Positions 14,682-21,849 of a stretch of DNA of 35,034 nt are shown piece after piece. Made by a program: the position numbers and the translations under genes. The DNA is from Methylophaga muralis (lineage in GTDB: Bacteria; Pseudomonadota; Gammaproteobacteria; Nitrosococcales; Methylophagaceae). The notes beneath the pieces are model-generated. The model searched no databases, was not told where the DNA came from, and saw only the letters and a program-made list of their open reading frames with translations. Positions within the stretch are counted from its first letter, which is position 1; every line of letters starts with the position of its first letter. The stretch is taken from assembly GCF_001720165.1 (NCBI RefSeq), contig NZ_MCRI01000026.1, positions 1 through 35,034 on the forward strand, in the 5' to 3' direction.

Positions 14682-16684
14682 TGATGACCACAGAAGTTGC
14701 AGCAAAAATCACCATCACCTTACCGGATGGTTCAGAACATGAATTCAATCAACCAGTTACAGCGTCAGAAATAGCAGCTGCTATTGGCTCCGGTCTTGCC
14801 CGTCAAGCCGTTGCGGCCAAAAAGAATGGTCAGCTGATAGATCTGTGTGATCCCATTAATGAAAACACTTCATTGGAAATCATTACTGCGAGTAATGCAG
14901 AAGGTTTACATATTATTCGCCATAGCTGCGCCCATCTGATCGGTCATGCGGTGAAGCAACTGTATCCAACCGCGCAGATGGTGATTGGTCCGGTGATTGA
15001 TGATGGCTTCTATTACGATATTGCCTTTGATCGCCCTTTTACTGCAGAAGATCTGCTTGCCATTGAAACGCGTATGCAGGAACTGATAGCCAAGGATTAC
15101 GACGTTATCAAACGTGTTACACCTCGCGATGAGGTCATCAAGCTGTTCACTGAACGGGGTGAAACATACAAATTGCGGCTGATTGAAGATATGCCGGATG
15201 TGCAACAAATCAATTTGTATTTTCATCAAGAATACGTGGATATGTGCCGTGGTCCACATGTTCCCAACACCCGCTTTATTAAGCATTTCAAACTCACCAA
15301 ACTGTCCGGCGCTTATTGGCGCGGTGATTCAAAAAATGCTCAATTACAACGACTCTACGGTACCGCCTGGGCCGATAAAAAAAGTCTGAATGCTTATCTT
15401 GAACATCTCAAAGAAGTTGAGAAACGGGATCATCGACGGCTTGGAAGAGAACTTGATCTGTTTCATTTTCAGGAAGATGCACCGGGCGCCGTATTCTGGC
15501 ATAGCCGCGGCTGGACCTTGTTTCAACAGTTGATTAACTATATGCGGAGGCGTCAGCAAGCAGCTGGCTATACTGAAGTAAATAGCCCGGATGTCATGGA
15601 TCGTTCTTTGTGGGAAATTTCCGGCCACTGGCAAAATTATCGTGATCATATGTTCACCACTGCTACCGAAGATGGCCGTTCACTGGCACTTAAACCGATG
15701 AACTGTCCGGGCAGTGTGTTGCTGTTTCAACATGGTTTGAAAAGCTATCGCGACCTGCCGATAAGAATGGGTGAATTCGGTAAAGTGCATCGTTATGAAC
15801 CTTCCGGTGCTTTGCATGGTTTGCTTCGGGTGCGTCACTTTACTCAGGATGATGCGCATATTTATTGCACCGAGCAGCAACTGCTTGATGAATGCCGTAA
15901 GGTCATTTCAATGGTGCTGGATATCTATAAAGTCTTCAGTTTTGAAAATGTGGATATCAAGCTTTCTACCCGTCCGCAAAACCGTATGGGCGATGAAGCC
16001 ACCTGGGATGTGCTGGAAGGTGCTTTAATAAATTCGCTGGATAGCATGCAACTGCCCTATCAGCTGAATGTCGGCGAAGGCGCTTTTTATGGACCCAAGC
16101 TTGAGTTTGTATTACGCGATGTCATTGGTCGTGATTGGCAATGTGGCACCTTGCAAGTGGATATGAACCTGCCAGAACGTTTCAATCTGGAATATGTAGC
16201 AGATGATAGTCAGCGTAAACGTCCGGTCATGTTGCATCGAGCTTTATTTGGTTCACTGGAACGCTTTATTGGTATTTTGATAGAACATCATGCAGGCAAA
16301 CTACCTGCCTGGTTGGCACCTATTCAACTGAAAATTCTTTCTATCAGTGACAGTCATGCGAATTATGTGAATGATCTGACTACACTATTCCAGCATAGTG
16401 GACTGCGTGCGGAAGCCGATATTCGCAATGAGAAAATCGGCTATAAAATACGCGAGCATACTTTGCAGCGCATTCCATTCATGTGTGTTATTGGTGATCA
16501 GGAAATGGCGAATGCCAGTGTGGCTATTCGTAATCGCGACGGTGACAATCTGGGTGTAATGACCATTGAACAGGCTTTGCACTTTTTTACTTCAGCAACG
16601 CAGGCACCGGATGGTGTCGCTGGTGATATTGAGCGGGAAAGACTGCTGAAACAGTTGCAATCTGGAATAGCTGTGCCAGCGTGA
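14681..16684 (+). CDS. thrS: Threonyl-tRNA synthetase, probably a regulated paralogue
   Basis: 667 residues, complete: TGS domain (about 9-70), editing domain with HSCAHLIGH and the later MCRGPH motif, class II catalytic core, and the C-terminal anticodon-binding domain ([11 protein letters not shown] onward, [13 protein letters not shown]). The catalytic zinc ligands known from E. coli ThrRS are all present: Cys342 in NCPGS, His393 in DDAHIYC and His519 in VMLHRA. NCPGS replaces the usual NCPGH, a neighbouring residue that is not a ligand. The normal thrS neighbour infC-rpmI-rplT is absent; instead the gene ends an operon with SufE-like and carbonic anhydrase genes under a FUR-type box and faces a COG0523 gene. 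That fits the known ThrRS paralogues of zinc regulons. Whether this is the only ThrRS of the cell cannot be seen from here. Confidence 0.92.
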   Translation: MMTTEVAAKITITLPDGSEHEFNQPVTASEIAAAIGSGLARQAVAAKKNGQLIDLCDPINENTSLEIITASNAEGLHIIRHSCAHLIGHAVKQLYPTAQMVIGPVIDDGFYYDIAFDRPFTAEDLLAIETRMQELIAKDYDVIKRVTPRDEVIKLFTERGETYKLRLIEDMPDVQQINLYFHQEYVDMCRGPHVPNTRFIKHFKLTKLSGAYWRGDSKNAQLQRLYGTAWADKKSLNAYLEHLKEVEKRDHRRLGRELDLFHFQEDAPGAVFWHSRGWTLFQQLINYMRRRQQAAGYTEVNSPDVMDRSLWEISGHWQNYRDHMFTTATEDGRSLALKPMNCPGSVLLFQHGLKSYRDLPIRMGEFGKVHRYEPSGALHGLLRVRHFTQDDAHIYCTEQQLLDECRKVISMVLDIYKVFSFENVDIKLSTRPQNRMGDEATWDVLEGALINSLDSMQLPYQLNVGEGAFYGPKLEFVLRDVIGRDWQCGTLQVDMNLPERFNLEYVADDSQRKRPVMLHRALFGSLERFIGILIEHHAGKLPAWLAPIQLKILSISDSHANYVNDLTTLFQHSGLRAEADIRNEKIGYKIREHTLQRIPFMCVIGDQEMANASVAIRNRDGDNLGVMTIEQALHFFTSATQAPDGVAGDIERERLLKQLQSGIAVPA

Positions 16685-16704
16685 TCTGATAAATATTGCA
16701 ATAT

Positions 16705-16745
16705 AAAAAACCACCAGGCGATGACATCGCTTGGTGGTTTTTTTT
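16705..16745. terminator. Bidirectional Rho-independent terminator
   Basis: A near-perfect hairpin AAACCACCAGGCGATG / CATCGCTTGGTGGTTT with a one-base centre, flanked by an A6 run on the left and a T8 run on the right. It therefore ends both thrS (plus) and the COG0523 gene (minus), whose stops lie at 16684 and 16753. Confidence 0.92.
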
Positions 16746-16752
16746 CAAATGT

Positions 16753-17810
16753 TTATTCAACCACGCAAGACATTAAACCTTCCAAAATTATATCTTTCGG
16801 CAAATCATGGCCGATAAATACAAATTTACTTTGTCGGGTTTCGTTTTTACCCCAGGCGCTGCCAGCAGCACTACCTACCAACATATGTACACCTTGCACA
16901 ATAATGCGGTGCGGCATTCCATCGACATTTAATACGCCTTTGTAACGCAATAACTGGGTACCAAATTTTTCGACAACAACGGCCAGTACTTCTTCCAGTC
17001 GATCCGGGTCTAATGCACGCTGTTCTGAAAAGACAAATGAAGCAATATGATCATCATGCGTGTGCGCATGCGCATCTTCATCCAGAAAGTCTGGTTCAAT
17101 TTCCAGAATCGCATCCAGATTAAAGCCTTTAATATCCAGAATATTGTCAATATTGGTTTCACCATGAATGGCCTCACGGATACCGGCTTTAGGATTGATC
17201 TTCCGCAGCCGTCTATGCAGTTCCTCTAATTCTTCTGGGCTGACTAAATCAGATTTGGTGACCAAAATCCGATCAGCAAAACCCACCTGCTCCTGAGCTT
17301 CATGATGTTTATCAAGTTGTTCCGGAGCATGTTTGGCATCGACTGTGGTGACGATGGCATCCAATATAAAATTCTGCCTAATATCATCATCGACAAAAAA
17401 TGTTTGAGCCACTGGGGCAGGATCAGCGAGGCCAGTGGTTTCAATGATGACTCTGTCAAACTTTACCCGACCATCGGCCTTTTTAGCTGCCAGTTCGTTG
17501 AGAATGCGGATAAGATCGCCACGCACTGTACAGCAGATGCAACCATTGTTCATTTCAATGATCTGTTCATCGCGATCCTGAACCAACAGTTCATTATCAA
17601 TGCCCTCTTCACCAAACTCATTCTCAATGACAGCAATACGATGGCCGTGCTGAACGCTCAAGATATGGTTGATCAAAGTGGTCTTACCGCTGCCAAGATA
17701 ACCAGTCAGTATAGTTACCGGGATTTGGACTTGGGTTTTGGCTTGAGTTTTAGCTTTGGCTTGGGGTTTGTTTTTTGTTTTTTTCTTGTTTTGGTCTTGG
17801 TTTTGCTCAT
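16753..17810 (-). CDS. COG0523 (CobW/ZigA-type) metal-chaperone GTPase, start in another frame
   Basis: The conserved frame gives P-loop GYLGSGKTT, the COG0523 metal site GCICC, IIETTGLADP (Walker B region), TKSD (guanine recognition), a His-rich loop DEDAHAHTHDDH, and a normal C-terminal domain. The family couples GTP hydrolysis to delivery of zinc or cobalt; zinc-regulon members are called ZigA/ZagA. Oddity: in this frame no ATG, GTG or TTG lies between an upstream stop (17821-17823) and the P-loop. The only good start, ATG at 17808-17810 with GGGAAG upstream, is in the other frame, and a -1 shift (or one missing base) is needed to join them. The joined product would be about 352 residues with a Lys/Thr/Gln/Pro-rich leader. 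An A-AAA-AAA heptamer lies in the proper phase at 17784-17778. It follows hisI by 28 bases and ends at a shared terminator. Confidence 0.85.
17778..17784 (-). other. Possible -1 slippage site (A7) at start of COG0523 gene
   Basis: On the minus strand, reading from the ATG at 17810, codons 9-11 are AGA AAA AAA, so A-AAA-AAA stands in the X-XXY-YYZ phase that permits -1 slipping of tandem tRNA-Lys. The -1 frame is the one that encodes the P-loop. A second A6 run follows at once. Polymerase slippage or a base lost from the run in the sequence would give the same picture. Confidence 0.4.
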
Positions 17811-17838
17811 AGGTCTTCCCTCAATAAAAATACTGTTG

Positions 17839-18245
17839 TTATTCGTTAATCGGTTCGCTGATGACAATCACGCGATCATCAATAATCTGATTGTAAAAAC
17901 AGCTCATTCTTCCGGTATGACAAGCGGCTCCAGTTTGCTCGACCAACAACAGCACCGCATCGCCATCGCAATCCAATCGGATCGACTTGACGAGTTGTTG
18001 ATGGCTGATGTTTCACCTTTCCGCCATAAACATTGTCGGGAGCGCGACCAATAACAGGCTTTGCCAGTGTCGATAGTTTCAAGCAATGCCTCCTGATTCA
18101 TCCAGGCCAGCATCAATACCTCGCCGGTGTCATGTTGCTGGGCAATCGCATTGATTAATCCCTGGGTGTTCCAGGGCAACGTTGCAAGAACTTCTTTGAG
18201 ATCCAAAGAAGTTCCAATAGCCGATTTTTCCAGTGTTTCAATCAT
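17839..18245 (-). pseudogene. hisI: Phosphoribosyl-AMP cyclohydrolase with one-base frameshift
   Basis: The first about 75 residues match HisI ([39 protein letters not shown]). At about 18005 the frame breaks: the expected GETSGHQQ needs GGC CAT CAA but only one G is present. The other frame then continues without defect through [10 protein letters not shown], the zinc-site motif [11 protein letters not shown] and [10 protein letters not shown] to a TAA at 17839-17841. Restored length is about 135 residues, normal for stand-alone HisI. HisI is a zinc enzyme of histidine synthesis, and extra copies occur in zinc regulons. It sits 22 bases downstream of a FUR-type palindrome and 28 bases before the COG0523 start, with no other his gene around, so it is most likely the regulated paralogue. 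It is either a recent pseudogene or carries a base-calling deletion. Confidence 0.85.
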
Positions 18246-18266
18246 GGCATGTCTCTTTGGTAATGT

Positions 18267-18281
18267 TGATACGATATATCA
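18267..18281. promoter_or_regulatory. FUR-family-like operator, site 2 (hisI-COG0523)
   Basis: TGATACGATATATCA, a perfect TGATA-N5-TATCA palindrome extended by T/A to TTGATA...TATCAA. It ends 22 bases before the hisI ATG, close enough to overlap the promoter. It shares half-sites and spacing with sites 1 and 3; between the half-sites all three fit pyrimidine-purine, any base, pyrimidine-purine. Confidence 0.65.
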
Positions 18282-18321
18282 AATCTATCAAAAATAACAG
18301 ATTTGCCTAAGGCAAAGTCCC

Positions 18322-18507
18322 TTACTTTTTATCAACCTTCATTTGACTCATCCTTTTTTTAAGGGAGTTTTGCAGCAAATTTTTGCTGTAAGGTTTCAGC
18401 TTTTTCCATTGCTGGCATTCTTCGCGTGTTCGACCACACCCGGTACACCACCCGTTGGGTCCGACGAATTCACAGATATCAATACAGGGGCTCTTTGGTG
18501 TTTTCAT
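18322..18507 (-). CDS. DUF1289-family small Cys-rich protein
   Basis: 61 residues matching the DUF1289 pattern: SPCIDICEFVGPNGWCTGCGRTREE followed by a helix with W-KKLKPYSK. The four cysteines (CIDIC and CTGC) are in the usual positions and probably bind a metal such as zinc or an Fe-S cluster. Function is not established for the family. It begins 6 bases after the preceding 146-residue gene and is read with it. The downstream 76 bases hold the operator of hisI. Confidence 0.85.
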   Translation of the reverse strand: MKTPKSPCIDICEFVGPNGWCTGCGRTREECQQWKKLKPYSKNLLQNSLKKRMSQMKVDKK

Positions 18508-18513
18508 GATTTA

Positions 18514-18954
18514 TCACGCAACTTTATTTAATGCTGCATCGATACTCGCTTCGAGCTGCCGTAGCCTGTTGAACTCTTCGAAAAGACGTAACTCTAGATT
18601 TTTGAAATTAAGGGGCAGTGTTCGCGAACAGATGTTATAGCCCTCACCAATCACGCTATAGCCCTTCCAATTTTTTATTCGGTCTGCCTCCAGCGCTAGA
18701 AATGCTTCAATAAAGCGCTGCTGTTGTGGGCAGTCTTCTTCTGCATGCATATGAACAGGGAATTCTTTTTTTTGCAGCTGAGGCGCTTCGATATAGGTTT
18801 CAAAATGGACGCCGCCCTGGTTCTGGTTATACCAGTTCTCTTTATAAAGCTGGAGATAAGGCCCCCGGTTATAAATATCCCAACCATCGTCAAACCAACT
18901 GGATTGCCTTAAATTTTGTTCGAGGTTACGAAATAGCTTTTTTATATCTTTCAT
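18514..18954 (-). CDS. Hypothetical soluble protein upstream of DUF1289 gene
   Basis: 146 residues, no signal or membrane segment, rich in aromatic and acidic residues (SSWFDDGWDIYNRGPYLQLY, GGVHFETYIEAP). The HMHAEEDCPQQQRF stretch has two His and one Cys that might bind metal. I do not recognise the family. It probably forms a two-gene unit with the DUF1289 gene (6-base gap). 121 bases separate it from the end of the ABC transporter operon, leaving room for its own promoter, but read-through from that operon cannot be excluded. Confidence 0.7.
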   Translation of the reverse strand: MKDIKKLFRNLEQNLRQSSWFDDGWDIYNRGPYLQLYKENWYNQNQGGVHFETYIEAPQLQKKEFPVHMHAEEDCPQQQRFIEAFLALEADRIKNWKGYSVIGEGYNICSRTLPLNFKNLELRLFEEFNRLRQLEASIDAALNKVA

Positions 18955-19075
18955 TAACTTTTTTAATCCTCATAAAACGCATGGCCGTGGGTATAATTTT
19001 GCTTCTTCACCGTACGACCAGACGATAATCTTTTTCAGTTCAGTAGTTTCCAAGCGACGGGATTTAACTGGATAG

Positions 19076-19858
19076 TTAAACTGCTTTTAACAGAGTATTT
19101 TCCCTTGCTGGCTTCTCAGAATGAAAATGCGGGATCAATATGGTCTGCAAATCCATCGTTAAGCGTTGAAAATACACATCAAAATGCAGATCCAGTGCCG
19201 GCGACATAATGACACTTTGTGTAGCGTCATCTAATTGGATCTCACCGTTATTCAAAACAACAATACGATCAGCAAAACGTGTCGCAAGATTCAGATCATG
19301 CATCACCACAATCGCTGTTAGTCCCTCGGCAGTACGATCCTTGATGCGCTTTAACAGCTGTAATTGATGAGCAACATCTAGCGCCGCAGCAGGTTCATCT
19401 GCAAGCAAAATAGCGGGATGTGAAATTAATGATGCCGCCAGCAATACTCTTGCCTGCTCTCCACCTGACAACGTTTTGAATTGACGATCCAGCAGGTTTT
19501 CAATATCAAACTCCTGCAGAAAAGCAGCTGCAAAACTACTTGAATCGGCATGCAACTCAAGAATATCGCTGACTCGATAATCCCAATAAATTTCAGAACG
19601 TTGTGGCAGATAAGAAAGCTGCTCGGCAATTTCCGCTGAGGTCATTTTTTTAAGCAAACGACCAGCAAGTTTGATATCACCTTTTTCCGGTCTGTTTAAG
19701 CCCGAAAGCAGTTTAAGCAAAGTCGATTTTCCAGCGCCATTGGGCCCAACCAACGCCACGAATTGGCTTGTGGGTATAGCGAGATTGATATTGTGCAACA
19801 AGATCTTTTGTCCTGCTTTGACTTTTATGTTTTCTGCTTGAATCGTAAATTCACTCAT
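19076..19858 (-). CDS. ABC transporter ATPase, siderophore/B12/heme (FecE/BtuD/HmuV) type
   Basis: 260 residues. Walker A GPNGAGKST, Q-loop region SYLPQRSE, signature LSGGEQAR, Walker B AILLADEPAAALD and switch histidine in VVMHDLNLA are all intact. This subfamily powers FecCD-type permeases that bring metal chelates, cobalamin or heme across the inner membrane. Overlaps the permease gene by 4 bases (ATGA) and is the last gene of the methyltransferase-TonB receptor-SBP-permease-ATPase operon headed by FUR-type site 3. A weak hairpin (TTTAACT/AGTTAAA, 19063-19080) overlaps the stop but has no U tract. Confidence 0.93.
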   Translation of the reverse strand: MSEFTIQAENIKVKAGQKILLHNINLAIPTSQFVALVGPNGAGKSTLLKLLSGLNRPEKGDIKLAGRLLKKMTSAEIAEQLSYLPQRSEIYWDYRVSDILELHADSSSFAAAFLQEFDIENLLDRQFKTLSGGEQARVLLAASLISHPAILLADEPAAALDVAHQLQLLKRIKDRTAEGLTAIVVMHDLNLATRFADRIVVLNNGEIQLDDATQSVIMSPALDLHFDVYFQRLTMDLQTILIPHFHSEKPARENTLLKAV

Positions 19859-20877
19859 CGACGTGCTTCCCGAATCAGGATAAATAAAAAGAATGGTGCA
19901 CCTAACAACGCGGTTAGCAGACCCAGAGGGATTTCGGCGGGCGGCATTATTGAACGGGCGATGCCATCAAATACCATTAGAGCAGCACCGGAACCCAGCG
20001 CACTGAAGATCATCAGTCGATGATGACGTGGTCCCAACCACCAGCGCATCATATGTGGAATAACCAGCCCAATAAAACCAATCAGACCTCCCCATACCAC
20101 CGCTAAAGCAGTCACTGCCGCCGCCACCAATACCGCTCGATGCATAAATTTTGAAACATCAAGTCCCATGCTTTTTGCCGCATCAGAACCCAAACCAAGA
20201 ATATCCAAGCCTCTGGCCAGCCGCAGACAGCAGATAAATCCAGCCACGGTCAGCAACATAAATACAAAGAATTCCTGCCAGGTTGGTGTTTGAATAGCGC
20301 CCAATGTCCAGCTCACAATCACTTGTAAACTGACTGCATCGTCAGACAATGTCAGCATGATCAAACCACGAATCGCCGTTAGTAATGCAGCAATTGCCAC
20401 ACCCGCCAATATCAAACCAAAACCACTTTCAACTCTCGCTAATCGGGCCAGACTGACCACCAGCAGCGTGGTTAACCAGGCTCCGGCAAAAGCTAATAAC
20501 GGTAATAAAAACGGCCCCGGTAATAACATCGGTAACATCAAAGCAATGGCAGCGCCAACCGAGGCACCACTGGCACTGCCTAACAGATGTGGCTCGGCAA
20601 GCGGATTACGAAACACGCCCTGAAAAATCACCCCCGCCATTCCCAGACAAGCGCCAACACAGAATGCTGTTAAAACACGTGGGATACGCCATTCCAAAAT
20701 CAGTGTTCGCATCACCGAGTCGGGATTACTAAGCGTTTGCCAAAGTTCAATCGGACTAAGTAATTCAGAACCTAACCATGCAGAAAAAACAAAACACACT
20801 ACAACGCCGATACTGATGGCCATTGCTGGAAAACGGGTGCTGATTGGTGACACGGGTTGTAAAACTTGCACGGCCAT
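19855..20877 (-). CDS. FecCD-family ABC transporter permease
   Basis: 340 residues with about ten membrane helices. Family signatures are visible: RVLTAFCVGACLGMAGVIFQGVFRNPLAEPHLLG near the N-terminus, and near the C-terminal third GFIGLVIPHMMRWWLGPRHH, which contacts the ATPase, and PAEIPLGLLTALLGAPFFLFIL. It forms a homodimeric channel for a metal chelate, corrinoid or heme. The start codon overlaps the binding-protein stop by one base. Confidence 0.93.
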   Translation of the reverse strand: MAVQVLQPVSPISTRFPAMAISIGVVVCFVFSAWLGSELLSPIELWQTLSNPDSVMRTLILEWRIPRVLTAFCVGACLGMAGVIFQGVFRNPLAEPHLLGSASGASVGAAIALMLPMLLPGPFLLPLLAFAGAWLTTLLVVSLARLARVESGFGLILAGVAIAALLTAIRGLIMLTLSDDAVSLQVIVSWTLGAIQTPTWQEFFVFMLLTVAGFICCLRLARGLDILGLGSDAAKSMGLDVSKFMHRAVLVAAAVTALAVVWGGLIGFIGLVIPHMMRWWLGPRHHRLMIFSALGSGAALMVFDGIARSIMPPAEIPLGLLTALLGAPFFLFILIREARR

Positions 20878-21842
20878 TAAACGCTTGCCCTGTCGGAAAA
20901 TATTTGGGGGTGCAGTAACGGTGCCAGATACTTCACACCATCAATGATTCGAGGGCCCGGGATTAAAAATAACTCACGGGGCACCATAAAAACCCGATCA
21001 TCACGAATCGCTTGGATATTCTGCCAGCCGGGACGTTTCTTAATACTGTCTACACTGCCCTCATTACGGGCAACCAAAATAACATCGGGGTTGGCGGCAA
21101 TGATGGCTTCGCCGCTGACCTGATTGATATTATCAAGATCAGCAAATATCGATTCTGCCCCTGCCTGTAATAACGCGTCGTAGGTGTAGTGGCCTTTGCG
21201 GATCGTTGTAAAATTACCGCGATCATTCTGGCCGGTTTCAAAATACACTCTCGGACGTTGAACACCCTCCAGTTGCCTGTCGATCATGGTTAACCGACGC
21301 TGTAATTGTGCAACGACCTGATCCGCATGTTTTTCATTGCCCAGCACCCGGCCGAGCAAACTCAGGTTGCTGAAGATTTCTTGCAAATCACGATGTAAAA
21401 GCACCAAAACCGGCACACCAATAGTTTCCATGGGTTTAAGCAAGGTATTCACCGCTTGCCGGGCCGGTGTCATCACAATTAAATCGGGCTCTAACCGGGC
21501 GATGGCTTCAACTGAAAAACCAAGGCGTCCTCCGATAATGGTTCGTCCCTCTCGTATATCCGGTGGAAAACGGGTGAAATCTTCAATGCCCACAATCCGA
21601 TTGGTTGCCCCTAGCGCATGAATTAGTTCGGTGTTACTGGCAAAAATCGAAACGATACGCTGTGGTGGTCGATCAAGTCTGACCTGCCGTCCCAATGCAT
21701 CAGTGACCGTTATTGGTGAAAGAGAATGTGTATTACTGTTAGCCGTTAAAGGTATAAACGCCATCGCCAATATCCCGGCTTTAAGATACTGGCGACGGCT
21801 ACCATCAAATGTAGCGCCTGCAGAATTTTTGTTTGGCTGCAT
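20877..21842 (-). CDS. Periplasmic metal-chelate binding protein (FecB/BtuF type), Tat-exported
   Basis: 321 residues from ATG 21842 (AGGG five bases upstream); a GTG two codons earlier is an alternative. The N-terminus has a twin-arginine motif SRRQYLKAG before a hydrophobic stretch, so export is probably by Tat, in folded form. The mature protein is a TroA/BtuF-like two-lobe binder (VTDALGRQVRLDRPPQRIVS, LIHALGATNRIVG, EPDLIVMTPA, ANPDVILVARN). The ligand is not readable from sequence; context and the regulon favour a zinc or other metal complex. The gene starts 7 bases after the TonB receptor stop. Confidence 0.88.
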   Translation of the reverse strand: MQPNKNSAGATFDGSRRQYLKAGILAMAFIPLTANSNTHSLSPITVTDALGRQVRLDRPPQRIVSIFASNTELIHALGATNRIVGIEDFTRFPPDIREGRTIIGGRLGFSVEAIARLEPDLIVMTPARQAVNTLLKPMETIGVPVLVLLHRDLQEIFSNLSLLGRVLGNEKHADQVVAQLQRRLTMIDRQLEGVQRPRVYFETGQNDRGNFTTIRKGHYTYDALLQAGAESIFADLDNINQVSGEAIIAANPDVILVARNEGSVDSIKKRPGWQNIQAIRDDRVFMVPRELFLIPGPRIIDGVKYLAPLLHPQIFSDRASV

Positions 21843-21849
21843 CAGCACC

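Noticed and set aside
14681-16684. Zinc-independent ThrRS
   Set aside because: The three zinc ligands of the catalytic core are all present.
17302-18054. A 250-codon open frame on the plus strand opposite the COG0523 and hisI genes
   Set aside because: It is antisense to well-conserved motifs on the minus strand; its hydrophobic Phe/Leu/Val/Gly tract is simply the complement of the Lys-rich leader. No ribosome binding site or family resemblance.
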